64,000 nt of DNA from Afipia sp. GTDB lineage: Bacteria > Pseudomonadota > Alphaproteobacteria > Rhizobiales > Xanthobacteraceae. Below the pieces are notes generated by a model. That model worked only from the letters and a program-made list of their open reading frames with translations, searched no databases and had not been told where the DNA came from. The stretch spans positions 1-64,000 of the forward strand of contig JANINQ010000001.1 in NCBI GenBank assembly GCA_024508675.1. Reading direction: 5' to 3'. Below, in pieces: positions 19,737 to 30,260 of the stretch (position 1 is the first letter of the stretch; every line of letters begins with the position of its first letter). A program made the translations under genes and the position numbers.

Positions 19737-19769
19737 GTCGGGGATGGGGAGTGCGAACAGCACGCAGCT

Positions 19770-21083
19770 TTACTTCGCGGTCTTCTCGAATGTCCGCAGC
19801 ATGGCATTGCCGCGGCTGACAGCGGCGTCGAGCGCGTCCTTGGCGGATTTCTGGCCCGCGAGTGCGGCTTCCAGTTCTTCCGCCCAGATGTCGCGCATCT
19901 GCACCATGTTGCCGAAGCGAAGCCCGCGTGAGTTTTCCGTCGGCTCCTTGTTGGTGAGTTCCTTCAGTGGCGTCTGCAACGTCGGGTTCTTCTCGTAGAA
20001 GCCGTCCGCCTTGGTCTTCTCGTAGGCCGCCTTGGTGATCGGCAGGTAGCCGGATTCCTGATGCAGCTTCGCCTGACGGTTGGTATCGGAAAGGAATGCG
20101 AAGAATTTCGCGACGCCCTTGTATTCGTCGGGCTTCTTGCCGCCCATCACCCAGAGCGATGCGCCGCCGATGATCGAGTTCTGCGGTGCGCCTGCAACAT
20201 CCGGATAATACGGCATCGGCGCGGAGGTGAACGCGAATTTCGCCGTGCCCTTGGCGGTGGCATAATAGCCGGACGAGGTCAGGAACAGCGGGCATTCGCC
20301 GGACGCGAAGCGGCTCTCGCTCGCATTGGCGCGGCCGGAATAGTCGTAGGTCTTGTCCTTCTGCAGGTCGATCAGGTTCTGCAGGTGCTTGATGTGCAGC
20401 GGCGAGTTGAACTTCAGGACAGTGTCGAACCCGTCGAGGCCGTTGGCCTTGGTACCGATGGCGACATTGTGCCAGGCCGAGAACTGTTCGATGTGCGCCC
20501 ACGTCGCCCATGCATTGGAGAATCCGCAGGTGGTGTAACCGGCGGCCTTAAGCTTCTTGGCGGCGTCGAACACCTGCGGCCAGGTTTTCGGAATTTCCGC
20601 AATGTTGGCTTTCTTCAGCGCGTCGAGATTGACCCACATTACCATGGACGAGGAATTGAACGGGAACGACAGCATGTCGCCCTTCGCCGTCGAATAGTAG
20701 CCGGTGATCGCCGGCAGATAGGCCTTCGGATCGAACGGCTCGTTCGCATCCTTCATCAGCTGGTAAACCGGCTTAATCGCGCCGGTGGCGCTCATCATGG
20801 TGGCGGTGCCGACCTCGAACACCTGAATGATGTGCGGCGCATTGCCAGCGCGGAACGCGGCGATGCCCGCGTTCATGGTGTCGGGGTAGCTGCCCTTGAA
20901 GGAGGGAACCACCTTGTAGTCGCTCTGCGACGCGTTGAAGTCTGCCGCGAGCTTGTTGACGATGTCGTTGTTGCCGCCGGTCATGGCGTGCCACCACTGA
21001 ATCTCGGTGACGGCGTGTGCGGGGGTTGCGAAAGCAAGAATGGCCGAAGCAGCCAGGCTGAAGCCCATCTGGCGGAATGTCAT
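19770..21083 (-). CDS. ugpB: sn-glycerol-3-phosphate ABC transporter substrate-binding protein
   Basis: Signal peptide MTFRQMGFSLAASAILAFATPAHA then VTEIQWWHAMTGGNNDIVNKLAADFNASQSDYKVVPSFKGSYPDTMNAGIAAFRAGNAPHIIQVFEVGTATMMSATGA. Track start 21446 is spurious. Confidence 0.95.
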   Translation of the reverse strand: MTFRQMGFSLAASAILAFATPAHAVTEIQWWHAMTGGNNDIVNKLAADFNASQSDYKVVPSFKGSYPDTMNAGIAAFRAGNAPHIIQVFEVGTATMMSATGAIKPVYQLMKDANEPFDPKAYLPAITGYYSTAKGDMLSFPFNSSSMVMWVNLDALKKANIAEIPKTWPQVFDAAKKLKAAGYTTCGFSNAWATWAHIEQFSAWHNVAIGTKANGLDGFDTVLKFNSPLHIKHLQNLIDLQKDKTYDYSGRANASESRFASGECPLFLTSSGYYATAKGTAKFAFTSAPMPYYPDVAGAPQNSIIGGASLWVMGGKKPDEYKGVAKFFAFLSDTNRQAKLHQESGYLPITKAAYEKTKADGFYEKNPTLQTPLKELTNKEPTENSRGLRFGNMVQMRDIWAEELEAALAGQKSAKDALDAAVSRGNAMLRTFEKTAK

Positions 21084-21240
21084 CGATATTTTCTCCCTGA
21101 GGCTGTCATCATCTTTTCGCTGGAACAGTGTTGCGCGGTAACAGCGCCGGATGACGTGCCGGTGACGGCGGGATGGTAAGCGGGGACGGTCGCCGGAGGG
21201 AAGTCCTAAATGAGCCTCGACTGGTGCAGATCTTGAGCCG

Positions 21241-21280
21241 TAAAGAAAAAGGGCGGCAGTCGCGAGGACTGCCGCCCTTG
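21241..21280 (-). terminator. Rho-independent terminator after the CoA-transferase gene
   Basis: aagggcggcagtc-gcgag-gactgccgccctt with A run on + (T run on minus). Confidence 0.85.
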
Positions 21281-21300
21281 TGTTTCCAGGCCGTGTGGCG

Positions 21301-22503
21301 TCAGCGCTTCCGCTGCTCCACCACCACGCCGGCGGTCTTGAGGTCGGCGATTTCCTTGGCCGAGTAACCGAACTCACCCAGAATCTCGTCGGTGTGCTGG
21401 GCGAATTTCGGCGGCACATGGCGCAGGCTCGCCTTGGTCCGGTCAAACCGGATCGGCGAGGCCACGCCCTTGTACCAGTCCTTCTCGATCACGTCGCCGC
21501 GAGCCTTGGTGTGCTCGTTGGCCAGCGCCTTGTCCACCGACTGCACGGGACCAGCCGGCAGACCGGCTGCGAGCAGACGGCGGCACAGCGGCTCGCTGTC
21601 GAAATCCTTCAGGATGTCGACGAGGACGGCACGCAGCTCGTCACGATTGGCGATGCGGTCACGGTTGCGTGCGAAGCGCGGATCGGTGCCGAGTTCCGGC
21701 TTGCCCAGCTCCTTCATCAGCTTGCGGAAGGTGCCGTCATTGCCGACGCCCATGAAGATGTTGCCGTCACGCGCGGGAAATACTGCATAGGGCACGAGGT
21801 TCGGATGCTCGTTGCCGGTCAGCGCCGGCGGCTTACCGTGCATGAAGAAGTTCGCGGTGTGCGGATGCATGATCGCGAGGCCAACCTCGTAGAGGGTGGT
21901 TTCGAGAAACTGCCCCTTCCCGGATTTTGCGCGTTCGGCCAGCGCCATCAGGATGCCGGTGGCGGCATAGAGTCCCGTCGACATGTCAACCAGCGCAACA
22001 CCAATGCGCGTCGGTCCGCTGTCCGGCGATCCGGTCGATGCCATCAGGCCGACCATCGACTGAATGATCGCGTCATAGCCCGGATGGCCGCCATGCGGGC
22101 CGTCGGCGCCGAACCCGGAAATCCGGCAATGAATCAGCCGCGGAAATTTCGCGCGCAGGAAATCGTTGCCGATGCCCCACTTGTCGAGCGTGCCGGGTTT
22201 GAAGTTCTCGATCAGCACGTCCGCTGTCTCGAGCATCTTCATCAGCACTTTGCGTCCGCCTTCGGATGCGAGATCGAGTCCGACCGAACGCTTGTTGCGG
22301 TTGGTGCCGATGAAATAGGCCGCGTCGTCCTCGTGGAACGGAGGACCCCAGTCGCGCGTCTCGTCACCTGCGGGCGGTTCGACCTTCACGACATCTGCGC
22401 CATGGTCGGCAAGAATCTGCGTGCAGTACGGACCGCCGAGCACACGCGTCAGATCGACGACGCGCAGTCCGGCCATTGCACCGGTCGCGGTTTGAGATGT
22501 CAT
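21301..22503 (-). CDS. CaiB/BaiF-type (family III) CoA-transferase
   Basis: MAGLRVVDLTRVLGGPYCTQILADHGADVVKVEPPAGDETRDWGPPF...NRNKRSVGLDLASEGGRKVL. Confidence 0.93.
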   Translation of the reverse strand: MTSQTATGAMAGLRVVDLTRVLGGPYCTQILADHGADVVKVEPPAGDETRDWGPPFHEDDAAYFIGTNRNKRSVGLDLASEGGRKVLMKMLETADVLIENFKPGTLDKWGIGNDFLRAKFPRLIHCRISGFGADGPHGGHPGYDAIIQSMVGLMASTGSPDSGPTRIGVALVDMSTGLYAATGILMALAERAKSGKGQFLETTLYEVGLAIMHPHTANFFMHGKPPALTGNEHPNLVPYAVFPARDGNIFMGVGNDGTFRKLMKELGKPELGTDPRFARNRDRIANRDELRAVLVDILKDFDSEPLCRRLLAAGLPAGPVQSVDKALANEHTKARGDVIEKDWYKGVASPIRFDRTKASLRHVPPKFAQHTDEILGEFGYSAKEIADLKTAGVVVEQRKR

Positions 22504-22754
22504 GAGATCAACCTTCGATCAGCGAATTGAGAATGACGCTGCGGAACTGCAGCGCGCGGTCACATTGGAAGAATTCGCAATGCGCCGTCAATATCGCGGC
22601 CGTGTGGCATCCATGCGCACACGCATGCTGCGCTGCGTTCGTTCAGTGAGCGAACATGTGATGGCTGCGACAGCGCAATGCATCTTGTCTGCAGGCTGTG
22701 CTGTCTCGAGTTCGCGTGGCTTGCTGAGTCGTAGCTGGCGAAGCCAGCGGAGGT

Positions 22755-22830
<76 letters not shown>

Positions 22831-22949
22831 GAACACCTCACCGCACTTTGGGGAGTGCAGCGTCTTGCTTTTCAAACCTGTCCGGCTTGAGCGCGAAGCG
22901 GATGACCGCTTCGCGAATACGCGCCAAAAATCACACTTGAGAACTTATC

Positions 22950-23366
22950 TCAAGTCTCTTCATCGCCGGAGACGTCGCCGATGATGTCGGTGACGTCTTC
23001 ATCGTCTTCCTCGTCCTCGGCGATGAAGGTCGAATCATCATCATCGTCGTCATCGAGGGTCTCATCGACTTCGATATCGTCCTCGGACTCCGGCATCACG
23101 GCCTTGACCTTGCCGGTTTTCTCCTCGGCATCGGCCTCTTCCAGCGAGACCAATTCTTCCGCATCCGCGGGCTCCGGCACGATGCTCGATGCATTGGCGG
23201 CCGCAGCCCGAGCGGCGGCATCCGCGCGGGTGCGCGGCGGCGGAACCGGAGCGATCGGTACGATCTCGCCAGTATAGGGCGAAATCACCGGGTTCTTGTT
23301 GAGGTCATAGAACTTTTTGCCCGTGGTCGGGCAAATGCGCTTGGTTCCGAGATCGGCTTTTGCCAC
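22950..23366 (-). CDS. TIGR02300-like acidic protein
   Basis: MAKADLGTKRICPTTGKKFYDLNKNPVISPYTGEIVPI, then an Asp/Glu-rich tail. Confidence 0.85.
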   Translation of the reverse strand: MAKADLGTKRICPTTGKKFYDLNKNPVISPYTGEIVPIAPVPPPRTRADAAARAAAANASSIVPEPADAEELVSLEEADAEEKTGKVKAVMPESEDDIEVDETLDDDDDDDSTFIAEDEEDDEDVTDIIGDVSGDEET

Positions 23367-23519
23367 GGCTTATAGTCCTGAGGATGTCTTGAAAAAGCGG
23401 TGCTTCACTTGGCTAGTTGCAACGCCGCTGTCAATAGCGGTCTGGGGGATAAATGACCGGCCCGTGACGTCCCGCGAACCCCGTGGTAGGAGCCGCCTAC
23501 ATTTAAGGAAAGTGCCAAA

Positions 23520-24857
23520 TTGACCCATTCCAGCACCCCAACCCCGCTCGAATCGCGCGCTGCCGGGCCTCTCAGCGGCCGCGTCCGTGTGCCCGGCGAC
23601 AAATCCATCTCCCACCGGGCGCTGATTCTGGGCGCTCTGGCGGTTGGTGAGACCCGGATTTCGGGGCTTCTGGAAGGGGAAGACGTCCTCAACACCGCCA
23701 AGGCCATGGCGGCGCTCGGGGCGAAGGTCGAACGGACCGGCGAAGGGGCATGGTCGGTGCGCGGGGTCGGGGTCGGGGGCTTCAAGGCTCCGGATGCGCC
23801 GCTCGATTTCGGCAACAGCGGCACCGGATGCCGCCTGTCCATGGGGGCGGTGGCAGGTTGCCCGGTCGCGGCGACCTTCGATGGCGACGCCTCGCTGCGC
23901 AGCCGGCCGATGCGCCGGATTCTCGACCCGCTCGAACTGATGGGCGCGAAGGTGACGTCGAGCGGCGACGGCGGACGGCTGCCGATGACGCTGCAGGGTG
24001 CACGCGATCCGATTCCGGTGACCTATCGCACGCCGGTGGCTTCCGCACAGATCAAGTCAGCGGTGCTGCTGGCGGGATTGTCCGCACCGGGCGTAACGAC
24101 TGTGATCGAGAACGAAGCCAGCCGCGATCACACCGAACTGATGCTGGCGCATTTCGGCGCGGACATCGTCACCACCAAGGAAGGCGCGCATGGACGCCGG
24201 ATCGTGCTCAACGGCCAGCCCGAACTGCGCGGTGCAAATGTGGTTGTGCCGGCAGATCCCTCATCCGCGGCATTTCCGATCGTTGCGGCGCTGATCGTGC
24301 CGGACTCCGATGTGACGCTGACCGACATCATGACAAACCCCTTGCGCACAGGGCTTTTCACGACTCTTCGCGAGATGGGGGCTTCGATTGAAGAGAGCCA
24401 TCTGCGCGGCGATGCCGGCGAGCCGATGGCGCAATTCCGCGTGCGCGCGTCGCAACTGCGCGGCGTCACGGTGCCGCCGGAACGCGCGCCGTCGATGATC
24501 GACGAGTATCTCGTGCTTGCAGTCGCGGCTGCGTTTGCGGAAGGCGTGACGACCATGCGCGGCCTTCAGGAGTTGCGCGTCAAGGAGTCCGATCGGCTTG
24601 AAGCGACAGCGGCGATGCTGCGCGTCAACGGTGTCGAGGTGGAGATTTCCGGCGACGACATGATCGTCAACGGCAAGGGTCATGTCCCCGGCGGCGGTCT
24701 TGTCGCGACCCACATGGATCACCGCATCGCCATGTCGGCGCTGGTGATGGGCACGGCGTCGGACGCACCGGTGAAGATCGACGACACCGGCTTTATCGCC
24801 ACCAGCTTCCCGGATTTCATTCCGATGATGCGCGGCCTGGGAGCGGATTTCTCATGA
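23520..24857 (+). CDS. aroA: 3-phosphoshikimate 1-carboxyvinyltransferase (TTG start)
   Basis: [41 protein letters not shown]...[14 protein letters not shown]...[10 protein letters not shown]. Confidence 0.97.
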   Translation: MTHSSTPTPLESRAAGPLSGRVRVPGDKSISHRALILGALAVGETRISGLLEGEDVLNTAKAMAALGAKVERTGEGAWSVRGVGVGGFKAPDAPLDFGNSGTGCRLSMGAVAGCPVAATFDGDASLRSRPMRRILDPLELMGAKVTSSGDGGRLPMTLQGARDPIPVTYRTPVASAQIKSAVLLAGLSAPGVTTVIENEASRDHTELMLAHFGADIVTTKEGAHGRRIVLNGQPELRGANVVVPADPSSAAFPIVAALIVPDSDVTLTDIMTNPLRTGLFTTLREMGASIEESHLRGDAGEPMAQFRVRASQLRGVTVPPERAPSMIDEYLVLAVAAAFAEGVTTMRGLQELRVKESDRLEATAAMLRVNGVEVEISGDDMIVNGKGHVPGGGLVATHMDHRIAMSALVMGTASDAPVKIDDTGFIATSFPDFIPMMRGLGADFS

Positions 24858-25486
24858 TCATCGCCATCGACGGACCCGCCGCATCCGGCAAGGGCACGCT
24901 GGGCAAGCGGCTCGCGCACCACTACGGCTACCGCCACCTCGATACCGGGGTGATTTACCGCGCGGTCGCCTTTGCGCTGCTGGAGGCCGGTGCCGACCTC
25001 CGCGACGAGGCGCTGGCAGTTGCCGCCGCCATGGAACTCGACCCCGAAAAGTTCGGCAACCCGGTGCTGAAGACCCAGAAGGTCGGCGATGCCGCTTCGG
25101 TGGTTTCCGCCATCCCCAAGGTCCGGGAAGTGCTGGTGAATTTCCAGCGCCAGTTCGCCGCGGACCCGCCCGGCGCGGTGCTGGACGGCCGGGACATTGG
25201 AACCGTGATCTGCCCGGACGCCGATGTGAAGATTTTCGTGGTGGCGGACCCACATGTCCGCGCCCGCCGGCGCACCCTGGAGGCCCTCGGGCGGGGCGAG
25301 GCGGCAGACGAGGCGGCCGTTCTGGCTGACATCCTCAAGCGCGACGAACGGGACCAGAACCGTGCTGCCGCGCCGCTGCGGCGGGCTGACGATGCCCATG
25401 TGCTCGATAACTCGAACCTCGGCATCGAGGCAGGGGTGCAGGCCGCCATCGCCATTGTCGAGGCTGTGCGGGGCAGGCGGGGCTGA
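24854..25486 (+). CDS. cmk: Cytidylate kinase
   Basis: [39 protein letters not shown]...; ATGA overlap with aroA. Confidence 0.97.
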   Translation: MIIAIDGPAASGKGTLGKRLAHHYGYRHLDTGVIYRAVAFALLEAGADLRDEALAVAAAMELDPEKFGNPVLKTQKVGDAASVVSAIPKVREVLVNFQRQFAADPPGAVLDGRDIGTVICPDADVKIFVVADPHVRARRRTLEALGRGEAADEAAVLADILKRDERDQNRAAAPLRRADDAHVLDNSNLGIEAGVQAAIAIVEAVRGRRG

Positions 25487-25885
25487 AGCCTCAAGAAGCG
25501 GCCTGAAATCGGCTTTTTGAGCTTATTCGGCGGGCGTTTGAGGCTTGCCCGCAGGCGTTCGCGGGGCTATATCCCCCTCGTCCGGACAGCCATCGACATT
25601 GTCGAGATCGTCCGAGCGGGCCGGCCGAGGGCATAGTCCCTGCCGTCATTGGAGGAATGTCCGCTCCCGATCTTCAGAGCAGTCGATTTTATTTCTGGCC
25701 CGGTCACCGTGTCGCGCGGCAATCGCGACAATCATTGAAATGCACCGTATCGTTCGTGCAGGCACAAGCCGGCCCGTTTTCGCAATCCTCTTTGCGGACA
25801 CGGTCGTCAAAGGTTGCGGACCTTTGGCACTGGATGCGCGATACGCCCTTAACCCCGCTGCCGGCATTCCGCATCTGGAGATCAA

Positions 25886-27586
25886 ATGGCTTCGACTGCT
25901 ACTTCGTATAATCCTTCCCGCGACGATTTCGCCGCGATGCTCGACGAGTCCTTTGCAGGCGGCAACCTGCAGGAAAGCTCCGTCATCAAGGGCAAGGTTG
26001 TTGCAATTGAGAAAGACATGGCCGTCATCGACGTCGGCCTGAAGACCGAGGGCCGCGTGGCTCTCCGCGAATTCAACGGCCCCGGCCGTGAGAACGACCT
26101 CAAGGTCGGTGACGAAGTCGAGGTGTTCCTCGACCGGATCGAGAACGCGCTCGGCGAAGCCGTGCTGTCGCGCGACAAGGCGCGCCGCGAAGAAAGCTGG
26201 GGCAAGCTCGAGAAGGCGTTCAACGCCAACGAGAAGGTGCACGGCGTCATCTTCAATCAGGTCAAGGGCGGCTTCACCGTCGATCTCGACGGCGCGGTAG
26301 CCTTCCTGCCGCGTTCGCAGGTGGACATCCGCCCGATCCGCGACGTCGGCCCGCTGATGAACAACACCCAGCCGTTCCAGATCCTCAAGATGGATCGCCG
26401 CCGCGGCAACATCGTCGTGTCGCGTCGTACCGTTCTCGAAGAGACCCGCGCCGAGCAGCGCCAGGAGCTGGTGCAGAACCTCGAAGAGGGTCAGGTGATC
26501 GACGGCGTCGTCAAGAACATCACCGATTACGGTGCGTTCGTTGACCTCGGCGGCATCGACGGCCTGCTGCACGTCACCGATATCGCGTGGCGTCGCGTCA
26601 ACCATCCGACCGAGGTGCTCTCCATCGGCCAGACGGTGAAGGTCAAGATCATCAAGATCAATCACGAGACCCACCGCATCTCGCTCGGCATGAAGCAGTT
26701 GCTGGACGATCCGTGGCAGGGCATCGAGGCGAAGTATCCGCTCAATGCGCGCTTCACCGGTCGCGTCACCAACATCACCGACTACGGCGCGTTCGTCGAG
26801 CTGGAGCCGGGCATCGAAGGCCTGATCCACGTCTCGGAGATGTCGTGGACCAAGAAGAACATGCACCCCGGCAAGATCGTTTCGACCTCGCAGGAAGTCG
26901 AAGTGCAGGTGCTGGAAGTCGATTCCGTCAAGCGCCGGATTTCGCTGGGCCTCAAGCAGACCATGCGCAATCCGTGGGAAGTCTTCGTCGAGAAGTTCCC
27001 GGTCGGCTCCACCGTCGAAGGCGAAGTCAAGAACAAGACCGAGTTCGGTCTGTTCCTCGGCCTCGAAGGCGACGTGGACGGCATGGTGCATCTGTCCGAC
27101 CTCGACTGGAAGCAGCCGGGCGAGCAGGTCATCGACAACTTCAAGAAGGGCGACATGGTCAAGGCCATCGTCCTCGATGTCGATGTCGAGAAGGAGCGTA
27201 TCTCGCTGGGCATCAAGCAGCTCGAAGGCGACCCCTTCGCCGAGCCGGGCGATGTCAAGAAGGGCGCTGTCGTGACTTGCGAAGTGCTCGACGTCAAGGA
27301 TGGCGGCATCGACGTGCAGATCGTCGGCACCGACTTCCAGACCTTCATCAAGCGTTCGGAACTGGCGCGCGATCGCAACGACCAGCGCTCTGAGCGTTTC
27401 GCCGTCGGCGAGAAGGTCGATGCCCGCGTTATCCAGTTCGACAAGAAGGCCCGCAAGGTCCAGGTGTCGATCAAGGCGCTGGAAGTGGCGGAAGAGAAGG
27501 AAGCCATCGCGCAGTACGGCTCGTCCGATTCGGGCGCGACGCTGGGCGACATTCTCGGCAACGCGCTCAAGAAGCGCGACAAGTAA
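25886..27586 (+). CDS. rpsA: 30S ribosomal protein S1
   Basis: Multiple S1 repeats (ITDYGAFVDLGGIDGLLHVTDIAWRRVNHPTE; ITDYGAFVELEPGIEGLIHVSEMSWTKKNMHPGK). Confidence 0.98.
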   Translation: MASTATSYNPSRDDFAAMLDESFAGGNLQESSVIKGKVVAIEKDMAVIDVGLKTEGRVALREFNGPGRENDLKVGDEVEVFLDRIENALGEAVLSRDKARREESWGKLEKAFNANEKVHGVIFNQVKGGFTVDLDGAVAFLPRSQVDIRPIRDVGPLMNNTQPFQILKMDRRRGNIVVSRRTVLEETRAEQRQELVQNLEEGQVIDGVVKNITDYGAFVDLGGIDGLLHVTDIAWRRVNHPTEVLSIGQTVKVKIIKINHETHRISLGMKQLLDDPWQGIEAKYPLNARFTGRVTNITDYGAFVELEPGIEGLIHVSEMSWTKKNMHPGKIVSTSQEVEVQVLEVDSVKRRISLGLKQTMRNPWEVFVEKFPVGSTVEGEVKNKTEFGLFLGLEGDVDGMVHLSDLDWKQPGEQVIDNFKKGDMVKAIVLDVDVEKERISLGIKQLEGDPFAEPGDVKKGAVVTCEVLDVKDGGIDVQIVGTDFQTFIKRSELARDRNDQRSERFAVGEKVDARVIQFDKKARKVQVSIKALEVAEEKEAIAQYGSSDSGATLGDILGNALKKRDK

Positions 27587-27621
27587 GATCGCTGCCGCGT
27601 CTCGCGGCTGCTGAAATAACG

Positions 27622-27655
27622 AAGGGCTCCGGATTTTCCGGAGCCCTTTTTGTTT
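27622..27655 (+). terminator. Rho-independent terminator after rpsA
   Basis: agggctccgg-atttt-ccggagccct followed by ttttgttt. Confidence 0.9.
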
Positions 27656-27695
27656 GTGGATGCGCTCGCTGCTGCTGGTGCTTCAACAAATACTG

Positions 27696-27783
27696 CCGTC
27701 ATGCCCGGCCTTGTGCCGGGCATCCACGTCTTGAGACGTGGATAGAAAGATGTGGATGGCCGGGACGAGCCCGGCCATGACGA
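27696..27783. repeat. Palindromic repeat, family 3
   Basis: ccgtcatgcccggccttgtgccgggcatccacgtcttgagacgtgg ... ggatggccgggacgagcccggccatgacg. Confidence 0.8.
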
Positions 27784-27798
27784 CGGAGCCTTTTTTTC

Positions 27799-27885
27799 CC
27801 GTCATTGCGAGGAGCGCTGGCGACGAAGCAATCCAGCCTTGAAGTCTTTAAAAAGTGGATTGCTTCGCTTCGCTCGCAATGACGG
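27799..27885. repeat. Palindromic repeat, family 1 copy c
   Basis: ccgtcattgcgaggagcgctggcgacgaagcaatcca ... tggattgcttcgcttcgctcgcaatgacgg. Confidence 0.9.
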
Positions 27886-28612
27886 GGTGAATTTCAGTGT
27901 CCTCCCCATTCCACCCGCATGCCCGCAACCGCTCATGCAGATGTGCTGGCGCGGGCGCGACCACGCGCACCGGCGGCTTGTTCTTCGACAGCGGAATCAC
28001 AATCTCGCGCGCATGCAGATGCAGCGAGGGTTCGCCGAATCTTGGTCCGTTGCCGTAGATGTTGTCGCCCACAATCGGCCAGCCGCTCGCCGAACAATGC
28101 ACGCGCAATTGATGTGTGCGTCCGGTGATCGGTTCCATCGCAAGCCAGGTCAGCTTCGTGCCGTTTCGATCTGTGCCGCGGCCCATGACCTTCCATGTGG
28201 TTTTTGACGGCAGGCCGTTCGGATCGGGTTTCTGCCACCAGCCGCGCTCTGCGTCCAAACGTCCCAGCGGAATATCGATCTCGCCTTCGTTCGTCTCGGG
28301 GCCGCCTTCGACCACGGCCCAGTAGGTCTTGTCGATCTTGCCGTGCTTGAACAGCAGGCCAAGCGAGGCCGTCGCCTTGCGATGGCGTCCCAGCACGAGA
28401 CAGCCTGATGTGTCGCGGTCGAGCCGGTGAGCGAGCACGGGCGGGCGCGGCAGGCCGTAGCGCAGCGCGTCGAACGAGGCTTCGAGATTGGCGCCGCCTT
28501 TCGGTCCCTTGTGCACGGCGATTCCGGCCGGTTTGTCGATCACCAGCATCAGGCCATCGCGGTGAAGCACGCGGGCCTGCATCTCTTCCGGGGTCGGCTG
28601 CGGCGTATCCAT
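27848..28612 (-). CDS. RluA-family RNA pseudouridine synthase
   Basis: LVIDKPAGIAVHKGPKGG, LAHRLDRDTSGCLVLGRHRKA, GRTHQLRVHCSASGWPIVGD; C-terminus is encoded by the family 1 repeat. Confidence 0.93.
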   Translation of the reverse strand: MDTPQPTPEEMQARVLHRDGLMLVIDKPAGIAVHKGPKGGANLEASFDALRYGLPRPPVLAHRLDRDTSGCLVLGRHRKATASLGLLFKHGKIDKTYWAVVEGGPETNEGEIDIPLGRLDAERGWWQKPDPNGLPSKTTWKVMGRGTDRNGTKLTWLAMEPITGRTHQLRVHCSASGWPIVGDNIYGNGPRFGEPSLHLHAREIVIPLSKNKPPVRVVAPAPAHLHERLRACGWNGEDTEIHPVIASEAKQSTF

Positions 28613-28664
28613 CAGTATCGAGCGTCTTTCGTTTGCAGTCTGAACCGGGTAACACACCCTCCTC

Positions 28665-29612
28665 ATGAGTGACAGTCCGCAGGATCAACCCAAACAAAGC
28701 TGGTGGAAGCGCCTTTCCGCCGGCCTCAAGCGCACGTCGAGTTCGATCGGCGGCGCCGTCGCCGCGCTGGTGACGAAACGCAAGCTCGACCGCGCCATGC
28801 TCGAGGACATCGAGGATGTGCTGCTGCGCGCCGATCTTGGAACCGAAGTTGCCGCGCGCGTCGCGGAAGCTGTCGGCAAGGGGCGCTACGACAAGGACGT
28901 GTCGGCGGAGGACGTGACCGCCATCGTTGCGGCCGAAGTCGAGAAGGTGCTGTCGCCGGTGGCAAAGCCACTTGAAATCGATTCATCTCACAAGCCGTTT
29001 GTCATTCTGGTCGTCGGCGTCAACGGCTCGGGCAAGACCACCACCATTGGCAAGCTGGCTGCGAAGCTCACCGCCGAAGGCCGCAAGGTGATGCTGGCTG
29101 CGGGCGACACGTTCCGCGCCGCCGCCATCGAGCAGCTCAAGGTCTGGGGCGAGCGCAACAAGGTGCCTGTGGTCGCGCGCGCGCAGGGCTCGGACTCGGC
29201 GAGCCTCGCTTTCGAGGCGGTTGAGGCCGCCAAGGCGGAAAATATCGACGTGTTGCTGATCGACACCGCCGGCCGCCTTCAGAACAAGACCGAGCTGATG
29301 GTCGAGCTTGAGAAGGTGCGCCGCGTGATCGGAAAGGTCGATGCCACAGCGCCGCATGCTGTGTTGCTGGTGCTGGACGCGACGGTCGGACAGAACGCGC
29401 TGTCGCAGGTCGATGCGTTTCACAAGACGGCCGGCGTCACGGGGCTGGTTATGACCAAGCTCGACGGCACCGCGCGCGGCGGCATTCTCGTGGCTCTGTC
29501 GGAGAAGTATAAATTGCCGGTGCATTTCATCGGCGTCGGCGAAGGCATTGACGATCTCGCGCCGTTCACCGCGCATGAATTTGCCCGCGCGATTGCAGGA
29601 CAGGATAACTGA
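28665..29612 (+). CDS. ftsY: Signal recognition particle receptor
   Basis: [46 protein letters not shown]...[15 protein letters not shown]...[13 protein letters not shown]...[12 protein letters not shown]. Confidence 0.98.
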   Translation: MSDSPQDQPKQSWWKRLSAGLKRTSSSIGGAVAALVTKRKLDRAMLEDIEDVLLRADLGTEVAARVAEAVGKGRYDKDVSAEDVTAIVAAEVEKVLSPVAKPLEIDSSHKPFVILVVGVNGSGKTTTIGKLAAKLTAEGRKVMLAAGDTFRAAAIEQLKVWGERNKVPVVARAQGSDSASLAFEAVEAAKAENIDVLLIDTAGRLQNKTELMVELEKVRRVIGKVDATAPHAVLLVLDATVGQNALSQVDAFHKTAGVTGLVMTKLDGTARGGILVALSEKYKLPVHFIGVGEGIDDLAPFTAHEFARAIAGQDN

Positions 29613-29614
29613 CC

Positions 29615-30226
29615 ATGGCCGCTTCGGAAAAACCCGCGCCGCATCCGCTGTTCAAACTCGCCACCGAACTCGGTCCGCTGGTGATTTTCTTTGCCGCCAA
29701 CGCGAAGTTCGGATTGTTCGTTGCGACCGGAGCTTTCATGGTCGCGATCGTCGCGGCCATTGCAGCGTCCTATATCGTCACGAAGCATGTGCCGCTGATG
29801 GCGATCGTCACTGCGGTGATCGTGCTGGTATTCGGCGGTCTGACGCTGTTCTTCCATGATGAGCTGTTCATCAAGATCAAGCCGACCATCATCTATGCGC
29901 TGTTCGCGTTGACGCTCGGCATCGGATTGCTGATGGGTCGATCCTTCATCGCCATCATGTTCGACCAGATGTTCAATCTGACGAGCGAAGGCTGGCGGCT
30001 TCTGACCATTCGCTGGATGGTCTTCTTCGCAGGCATGGCGGTGCTGAACGAGATCATCTGGCGCACCCAGAGCACGGACTTCTGGGTGTCGTTCAAGGCG
30101 TTCGGCGTGATCCCGATCACGGCGGTCTTTGCCATGCTGCAGACATCTCTGATCAAGCGTTACAGCATTGAGCCTGCGACCGATGAAGCCAGCGACGTTG
30201 AGCGCGGCGACATCACCAAGAGCTGA
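29615..30226 (+). CDS. Intracellular septation protein A (YciB/IspZ family)
   Basis: [34 protein letters not shown]...[28 protein letters not shown]. Confidence 0.93.
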   Translation: MAASEKPAPHPLFKLATELGPLVIFFAANAKFGLFVATGAFMVAIVAAIAASYIVTKHVPLMAIVTAVIVLVFGGLTLFFHDELFIKIKPTIIYALFALTLGIGLLMGRSFIAIMFDQMFNLTSEGWRLLTIRWMVFFAGMAVLNEIIWRTQSTDFWVSFKAFGVIPITAVFAMLQTSLIKRYSIEPATDEASDVERGDITKS

Positions 30227-30260
30227 AAGTGCCGCCTGTCGTTCAGAAGGGTTACCTTTG

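Noticed and set aside
20061-21179. 372-aa plus ORF over ugpB, and 21280..22530 plus ORF over the CoA-transferase
   Set aside because: Antisense frames of confident minus-strand genes.
19770-21446. 558-aa version of UgpB
   Set aside because: The signal peptide starts at 21083; the upstream extension crosses the promoter region.
25646-27091. 481-aa minus ORF over rpsA
   Set aside because: Shadow of rpsA; periodicity mirrors S1 repeats.
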